Below, piece by piece: positions 24,312 through 27,493 of a stretch of 27,493 nucleotides of DNA. How positions within the stretch are numbered: the stretch's first letter is position 1; the number at the start of each line of letters is the position of its first letter. Origin of the DNA: Aedoeadaptatus coxii (lineage in GTDB: Bacteria; Bacillota; Clostridia; Tissierellales; Peptoniphilaceae). Both the position numbers and the translations under genes were made by a program. Location of the stretch: assembly GCF_903819215.1 (NCBI RefSeq), contig NZ_CAIJCT010000024.1; one strand, 5' to 3'. The notes beneath the pieces were generated by a model that saw nothing but the letters and a program-made list of their open reading frames with translations, was not told where the DNA came from and searched no databases.

Positions 24312-24680
24312 CTACTTCTCGTTGATATGAATTAGACCTTGGTCAAATATTTCTCTTACATGATCATCAACTAATGAATAATATACTACTTTGCCTTCTT
24401 TTCTGTTTTTCACTAAATTAGCTTGTTTTAAGACTCTCAGCTGATGGGAAATTGCAGATTGTGTCATGTTAAGTAATACAGCGATATCACAAACACACAT
24501 TTCAGCTTCATGTAAAGCCCATAATATCCTGATTCGTGTTGAATCTCCAAATACTTTAAATAATTCTACTAGATCATAAAGGCTTTCTTCTTGAGGCATT
24601 TTATCTCTAACTTGATTTACAATATCCTCATGAATTACATTGCAGTCACATCTTTCAATTGAATTAAATTTTTTAGTCAT
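24312..24680 (-). CDS. ArsR/SmtB-family metal-responsive repressor (CadC type)
   Basis: A 122-residue winged-helix repressor that releases DNA when it binds metal. The N-terminal tail has C11 and C13, and the alpha-3 helix has C62 and C64 in EMCVCDIAVLL. Together these four form the Cd/Pb/Zn site known from CadC. The recognition helix is MTQSAISHQLRVLKQANLV, followed by the wing RKEGKVVYYSL. No second alpha-5 site is obvious by eye (the C-terminus is DDHVREIFDQGLIH, which has an Asp-x-His pair that could serve). AAAAGGAGG precedes the ATG. It is the first gene of the metal operon and lies next to a clear promoter and operator. Confidence 0.92.
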   Translation of the reverse strand: MTKKFNSIERCDCNVIHEDIVNQVRDKMPQEESLYDLVELFKVFGDSTRIRILWALHEAEMCVCDIAVLLNMTQSAISHQLRVLKQANLVKNRKEGKVVYYSLVDDHVREIFDQGLIHINEK

Positions 24681-24709
24681 ATTATGACCTCCTTTTAAAC
24701 CATTTCATC

Positions 24710-24731
24710 TGAATACTTGTGCAATCATTCA
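24710..24731 (-). promoter_or_regulatory. CadC-type operator
   Basis: TGAATACTTGTGCAATCATTCA is an interrupted palindrome TGAATnnTTGnnCAAnnATTCA, perfect in all defined positions. It lies just downstream of the -10 of the arsR promoter, where a repressor would block transcription. A related TGAGCATTTATTCA stretch stands upstream of the -35 at 24783-24796. Confidence 0.65.
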
Positions 24732-24745
24732 TATGTTGTATATTT

Positions 24746-24774
24746 ATTATATTATTGTTTTTCTCTTGTGTCAA
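24746..24774 (-). promoter_or_regulatory. Consensus promoter of the metal resistance operon
   Basis: TTGACA (24769-24774), a 17-base spacer and TATAAT (24746-24751), both hexamers perfect, read toward arsR. Such a strong promoter fits tight control by a repressor. Confidence 0.85.
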
Positions 24775-24814
24775 TAGTTATATGAGCATTTATTCAAGTG
24801 TTTTTTTATATTAT

Positions 24815-24978
24815 TTAAAATATCTCAAAAACATCTACTAAGACATTAGTACAGTCCTTTCTCGGTATCCTGTTCCATACATATCCTTTAAACAAATCCT
24901 TAAAAATAAAGACTTCTCCTTCGTACAAGTTTTCGGTTTCTTTAATAGCTTCATCTAACAGCTTATTACATCACTCAT
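24815..24978 (-). pseudogene. DUF1413 protein, frameshifted
   Basis: After AAGGAG and ATG (24976-24978) the frame gives only MSDVISC and stops. Shifted by one base, it continues LLDEAIKETENLYEGEVFIF, then KDLFKGYVWNRIPRKD, the conserved core of DUF1413 proteins (EGEVF.VKDLFKGYEWNRIPR). The expected continuation (about 25 residues) is replaced by CTNVLVDVFEIF and a stop. One deleted base near codon 7 explains the break. DUF1413 genes are common in mobile elements of Firmicutes; function unknown. Confidence 0.65.
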
Positions 24979-25057
24979 GTAGTCAACTCCTTATCAATAA
25001 CCTTATAAACAACATTTTTGATAATATCACATGTATAAATCATGTAAAAGTCAATGC

Positions 25058-25101
25058 AAAAACCGCCAATCAAGAGAACCTAACTCTTAATTGACGGTTT
25101 A
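25058..25101 (-). terminator. Terminator behind the recombinase tail
   Basis: AAACCGCCAATCAAGAG (25060-25076) and CTCTTAATTGACGGTTT (25084-25100) form a 17-pair stem with two G-U pairs and a 7-base loop, followed on the minus strand by U residues. Confidence 0.85.
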
Positions 25102-25114
25102 TATTAGTATTAAA

Positions 25115-25230
25115 TCATACTTCCATTTCAATTCCAGATTTAAAGCATATTACAAAGTGGTCATCATAAACACTAACATTCTGGATAATCTTCCTTACTA
25201 GGGTATCATCATAACGTGTAACCATTACTG
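25115..25230 (-). pseudogene. Large serine recombinase, C-terminal remnant
   Basis: A minus frame reads VPVMVTRYDDTLVRKIIQNV, then SVYDDHFVICFKSGIEMEV, with TGA at 25115-25117. The D..L.R..I..V.VYDD...I.FKSGIE pattern is the usual C-terminal end of Tn916/Tn4451-type large serine recombinases. The catalytic domain is absent: the frame merges upstream into the methyltransferase gene. A strong terminator follows. It is a leftover of an integrative element. Confidence 0.68.
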
Positions 25231-25643
25231 GAACATAAGCTATAAATTTCGTCTTTAAAATGTCCGTTATTTGCAGTTAATATGTTGGGTACATTTTCTA
25301 GCACAAAATACTTCGGTCTAACAACACTAACTACCTCAAAAAAATATTTAAATAAATAATTACGTGGATCATTCATTATTTTTCTTTTCCCTTTTTGAGA
25401 AAATCCTTGACAAGGTGGTCCCCCAACAATTACGTCTATATTTTTATACTCATTAAAAACATCATCAATATCTAATTTTGAAATATCTTCATTAATCATT
25501 TTCACTTTAGGATGATTTTTTTTATAAGAATTAGCTATAGAATAGTCAACTTCATTTGCTAAAACAATTTCAAATCCTGAGTCGAAAAATCCTTTAGATA
25601 GTCCACCAACTCCAGAAAACAAATCAATAACTTGTCTTTTCAT
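25209..25643 (-). pseudogene. DNA cytosine-C5 methyltransferase, C-terminally truncated
   Basis: The N-terminal part of a C5 methyltransferase is intact: motif I DLFSGVGGLSKGF (7-19), motif IV GGPPCQGFSQKG with catalytic C78, and motif VI ENV (116-118). The frame stops after 144 residues (CSSNGYTL), whereas members need over 300 residues, including motif VIII, the target-recognition region and motifs IX-X. The DNA at the stop continues in another frame as a serine-recombinase tail, so a recombination event cut the gene. It overlaps the preceding methyltransferase end by 20 bases. Without the target-recognition part it should be inactive. Confidence 0.85.
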
Positions 25644-26348
25644 CTTCTACCCTCATATTCGCTAATTTAGCATATTTTTCTTCTAATTCAACACCGATAA
25701 AATTTCTATTTAATCTATAGCTTGCAATTGCAGAAGAACCGCTTCCTAGAAATGGACCTACTACTAAATCGCCCTCATTTGAAAGCAATCTTATAAAATG
25801 TTCGAATAATATAATTGGCTTTTGTGTTGGATGTTTACCTAATTTCTTTTCCCTAGCAGTCGTGACAGATGTTTCAATATAGTCTAGAACCAATTTACCT
25901 TTATTATTGAATGTTCCTGTTTTTGTTTTATAAGTAAAATATATCCAGCACTCATTTGAATTAACAAAATGTAAATTCATATTTCTAGGCATTGGATTTG
26001 TTTTGTGCCAAATTCCAGTGGTTTTATAATAAAAACCAAATTCATTTGCTATTTCAACAAGAGTTTCAACCCTTAATATTGACATAAAAACTATCATGGA
26101 AGCACCATTCTTAAGTGTCCTACTTGATTCTTTAAAAACAATCTCATATGGTCTTTCCAATCATTAAAATCTAAATCATCCCAACCAGCAGCACCAAAAA
26201 AATTAGAACGCATTTTTTGTAGATTTGTATCTCTCCCGTTCATGAAATTCGCAATATTATATGGAGGATCTGTAATAATTAAAGCAACCGTAGATGAGTC
26301 TAACTTCCTCAATTCTTCTATGCATTCTCCATTTATTATTTCAATCAT
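25624..26348 (-). pseudogene. Beta-class DNA methyltransferase (N6-A or N4-C), frameshifted
   Basis: The first part begins MIEIINGECIEELRKLD and has motif IV DPPYNI (27-32). After DLDFNDW the frame is lost at 26157-26158 and resumes one base off as ERPYEIVFKESSRTLKNGAS. It then carries KHPTQKP, the S-adenosylmethionine motif FLGSGSSAIA and FIGVELEEKYAKLA to the stop at 25624. Motif IV first and motif I last defines the beta class. A single missing G in what would be GGG (DW-ERP) explains everything; a sequencing error is possible. Its ATG overlaps the XRE gene stop (ATGATTGA). No restriction endonuclease is adjacent. Confidence 0.85.
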
Positions 26349-26547
26349 TTTTAATACACTCCATAATTTCTGATATGTCGCAATCCAATGTATCACAAAT
26401 TCTGAGCAAAATATCGGTAGTTACATTCTCACCATTCTTTAATTTATAAAATGTACTCCTACTTACATTTGCTTTTTCCATAAGCTCATTATGTTGCATA
26501 TCTAAATCAATAAGTTTTTTAAATAACCTTTTATAACTTAATTCCAT
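26341..26547 (-). CDS. XRE-family helix-turn-helix regulator
   Basis: A 68-residue single-domain Cro/C1-type regulator that starts MELSYKRLFKKLIDLDM. Helix-turn-helix NELMEKANVSRSTFYKLKNG is followed by ENVTTDILLRICDTLDCDIS and EIMECIKND. This small type is often found upstream of solitary or type II methyltransferase genes and probably controls them. ATG at 26545-26547 is preferred because GGAGG lies four bases upstream; an earlier in-frame start adds 14 residues through the ribosome site. It is coupled to the methyltransferase by overlap. Confidence 0.87.
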   Translation of the reverse strand: MELSYKRLFKKLIDLDMQHNELMEKANVSRSTFYKLKNGENVTTDILLRICDTLDCDISEIMECIKND

Positions 26548-26633
26548 ATAACCTCCAAGATTATTTTTTCGATAGCTAATCTCGTACATATATACATTAA
26601 AAAATACTTATGTTTGTTATTACATACAAATTT

Positions 26634-26663
26634 ATTATAACATTAACTATAGGTTATTTTCAA
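26634..26663 (-). promoter_or_regulatory. Promoter and candidate operator of the XRE-methyltransferase module
   Basis: TTGAAA (26658-26663), an 18-base spacer and TATAAT (26634-26639) on the minus strand. Within the spacer lies TAACTATAGGTTA (26644-26656), a near-palindrome that a small XRE regulator could bind to control its own gene. Confidence 0.55.
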
Positions 26664-26689
26664 TCAATTGATACATCACTTTAAAAAAG

Positions 26690-26719
26690 CAAAAAAATAA
26701 AGGCAGTCCGGAGACTACC
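26690..26719 (-). terminator. Terminator behind a small remnant frame
   Basis: GGCAGTC (26702-26708) pairs with GACTACC (26713-26719) with one G-U pair; U-rich sequence follows on the minus strand. Confidence 0.7.
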
Positions 26720-26724
26720 GATAT

Positions 26725-26836
26725 TTATCTCTCTGCACCTTTGCTATGGTCTTTCTTATTAGACTTAGTTTTGTCATCTATCTTAAAGCTTTTTATTTGA
26801 TCTAATATAGAATTTTTTCCTCATCATCATACCCTC
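26725..26836 (-). pseudogene. Small mobile-element protein with A-run frameshift
   Basis: A GGAGGGT site is followed by three ATG codons, then AGG and six A. The native frame ends early (MMMRKKFYIRSNKKL). With one A fewer it reads MMMRKNSILDQIKSFKIDDK, then TKSNKKDHSKGAER and stops at 26725-26727 just before a terminator. Short basic proteins of this kind occur in conjugative elements of Firmicutes; I do not recognise a named family. Confidence 0.4.
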
Positions 26837-27175
26837 CAACTTTTGAGTATAAAAATAGACAATAGAGTTTTTAATTTCTATCGTCTAAGATTATCTAATA
26901 TTTATTTTTCTTTAAATTGATTTTATTGTATAGTTTAATAATTCTATTAATCCAATTATAAAAATTAAACTGGGATTCATAACAAATCCCAGTTTCATAA
27001 TTAGCGTGTTCTTTTAATATAATTTTGTTTTAATTTCCCCCCTCTGCCCGTTCGTTTCTCTTATCTTTAAATAACTAATATATTTCATCTTAATAATATA
27101 TTATAACACTTAGAGATATATACCTGCTATTTTACCAATCATTCAACTTACACTTCTAAAAATATGTTAACTTAC
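26837..27175. other. AT-rich stretch with one terminator and no gene
   Basis: I see no frame with a ribosome site. The only clear structure is AAACTGGGATT (26967-26977) pairing with AATCCCAGTTT (26985-26995), an 11-pair stem followed on the minus strand by U-rich sequence, so it is the terminator for minus transcription from the right. Confidence 0.6.
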
Positions 27176-27297
27176 TCTTAAACTTGCAATAAAAGAAGCT
27201 AACGCCCAAAATAAGCAGAACACCATAATGATATACAACAACGCCGTTCCAATACCAAGTAGGAATGTAATAAATGCAGAAAGTCATATGCTGTCAT
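27176..27297 (-). pseudogene. Possible small membrane protein remnant
   Basis: ATG at 27295-27297 opens a short frame, but the hydrophobic reading in another frame (AFITFLLGIGTALLYIIMVF, then CLFWALASFIASLRVS and TAA) looks more protein-like and has a stop just upstream of it. It may be the membrane tail of a frameshifted small protein. No family recognised. Confidence 0.3.
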
Positions 27298-27306
27298 TCT
27301 TTTCTA

Positions 27307-27493
27307 TTAAATCATTTTGAAGTGTCTCAAAGCATCCATGATGGCTTCTTCTTTTTCAGGTGTACACTGTGGAATAATTTGTTTCTCCTTTTTTGACTTG
27401 TTGTAATGTTCTCGTAATTCTATTCCACATTTCCTTTTTATCTGTGCAATATATAATGTTGAAACTTTTAATTGAAATTTATTCCAAACATAT
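27307..27493 (-). CDS. Partial gene: C-terminal extension like that of RlmD-type RNA methyltransferases
   Basis: Open from the window edge to TAA at 27307-27309 (61 residues). It reads YVWNKFQLKVSTLYIAQIKR, then KCGIELREHYNKSKKEKQ, then IPQCTPEKEEAIMDALRHFK and MI. I recall this tail (KVS.LYIAQVK.KCGI...NYN.PK.....PQCPPEKE.AI..AL.HFGMI) as the C-terminal extension of 23S rRNA (uracil-C5) methyltransferase-like proteins in clostridia. The catalytic part lies outside the window, so the call rests on the tail alone. Whether the gene is complete on the left cannot be judged. Confidence 0.5.
   Translation of the reverse strand, partial: YVWNKFQLKVSTLYIAQIKRKCGIELREHYNKSKKEKQIIPQCTPEKEEAIMDALRHFKMI

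Noticed and set aside
25209..26547. Functional restriction-modification system
   Set aside because: No endonuclease gene is visible and both methyltransferases are broken.

Overview
The window looks like a chromosome segment of an anaerobic Gram-positive bacterium of the Firmicutes (Bacillota). Reasons: strong AGGAGG ribosome sites, several TTG starts, intrinsic terminators with T-runs, lipobox lipoproteins instead of periplasmic proteins, and clostridia-like mobile DNA. A Tissierellia/Peptoniphilus-like host would fit, but this is inference. Base composition steps sharply. The first 4.3 kb is close to half G+C by eye, 4.7-8.1 kb is intermediate, and the rest is AT-rich.

Region 1 (1-7.7 kb, housekeeping): aroC-aroK (chorismate synthase, shikimate kinase) and a pantothenate operon panG-like/panB/panC, all on the minus strand, each with its own terminator. 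Next come an MgtC-family membrane protein and a hemolysin III/TrhA-family protein (minus), then a plus-strand molybdopterin oxidoreductase cut off after 328 residues. From 7.5 to 8.3 kb lies a graveyard of 3' gene ends: a possible RNase R tail, a frameshifted pdxS tail and an IS30-type transposase tail.

Region 2 (8.3-9.7 kb): a lantibiotic-immunity-type ABC ATPase and a shortened permease (plus strand).

Region 3 (9.9-19.6 kb, minus): a compact ten-gene high-affinity iron uptake operon. In transcription order it holds a DUF4418 membrane protein, an ABC ATPase, an FTR1 permease, a P19/Tpd lipoprotein, a DUF2318 membrane Fe-S protein, two FtsX-like permeases, a second ABC ATPase, an FMN-binding (flavinylation-motif) lipoprotein and a third FtsX-like permease. 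A TetR gene reduced to its DNA-binding domain precedes it, with a Fur-like box over the promoter. This resembles the Campylobacter FTR1-P19 locus but is enlarged, and a 132-bp tandem duplication sits inside it. It is the most interesting system here.

Region 4 (19.6-21.4 kb): a leader with attenuator-like hairpins, a mobC-like gene with an in-frame stop, a complete-looking IS200-type element and an unidentified gene remnant.

Region 5 (21.4-24.8 kb, minus): a Zn/Cd/Pb resistance module: CadC-type ArsR repressor, separate HMA metallochaperone, P1B-type ATPase without its own HMA domain, terminator, then a CopZ-N-terminal-like [2Fe-2S]/Zn protein. Promoter and candidate operators are clear.

Region 6 (24.8-27.5 kb, minus): mobile-element debris. 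It holds a broken DUF1413 gene, a serine-recombinase tail, a decayed methyltransferase module (XRE regulator, frameshifted beta-class DNA methyltransferase, truncated C5 methyltransferase), small remnants, and at the right edge the 3' end of a gene whose tail resembles that of RlmD-type RNA methyltransferases.
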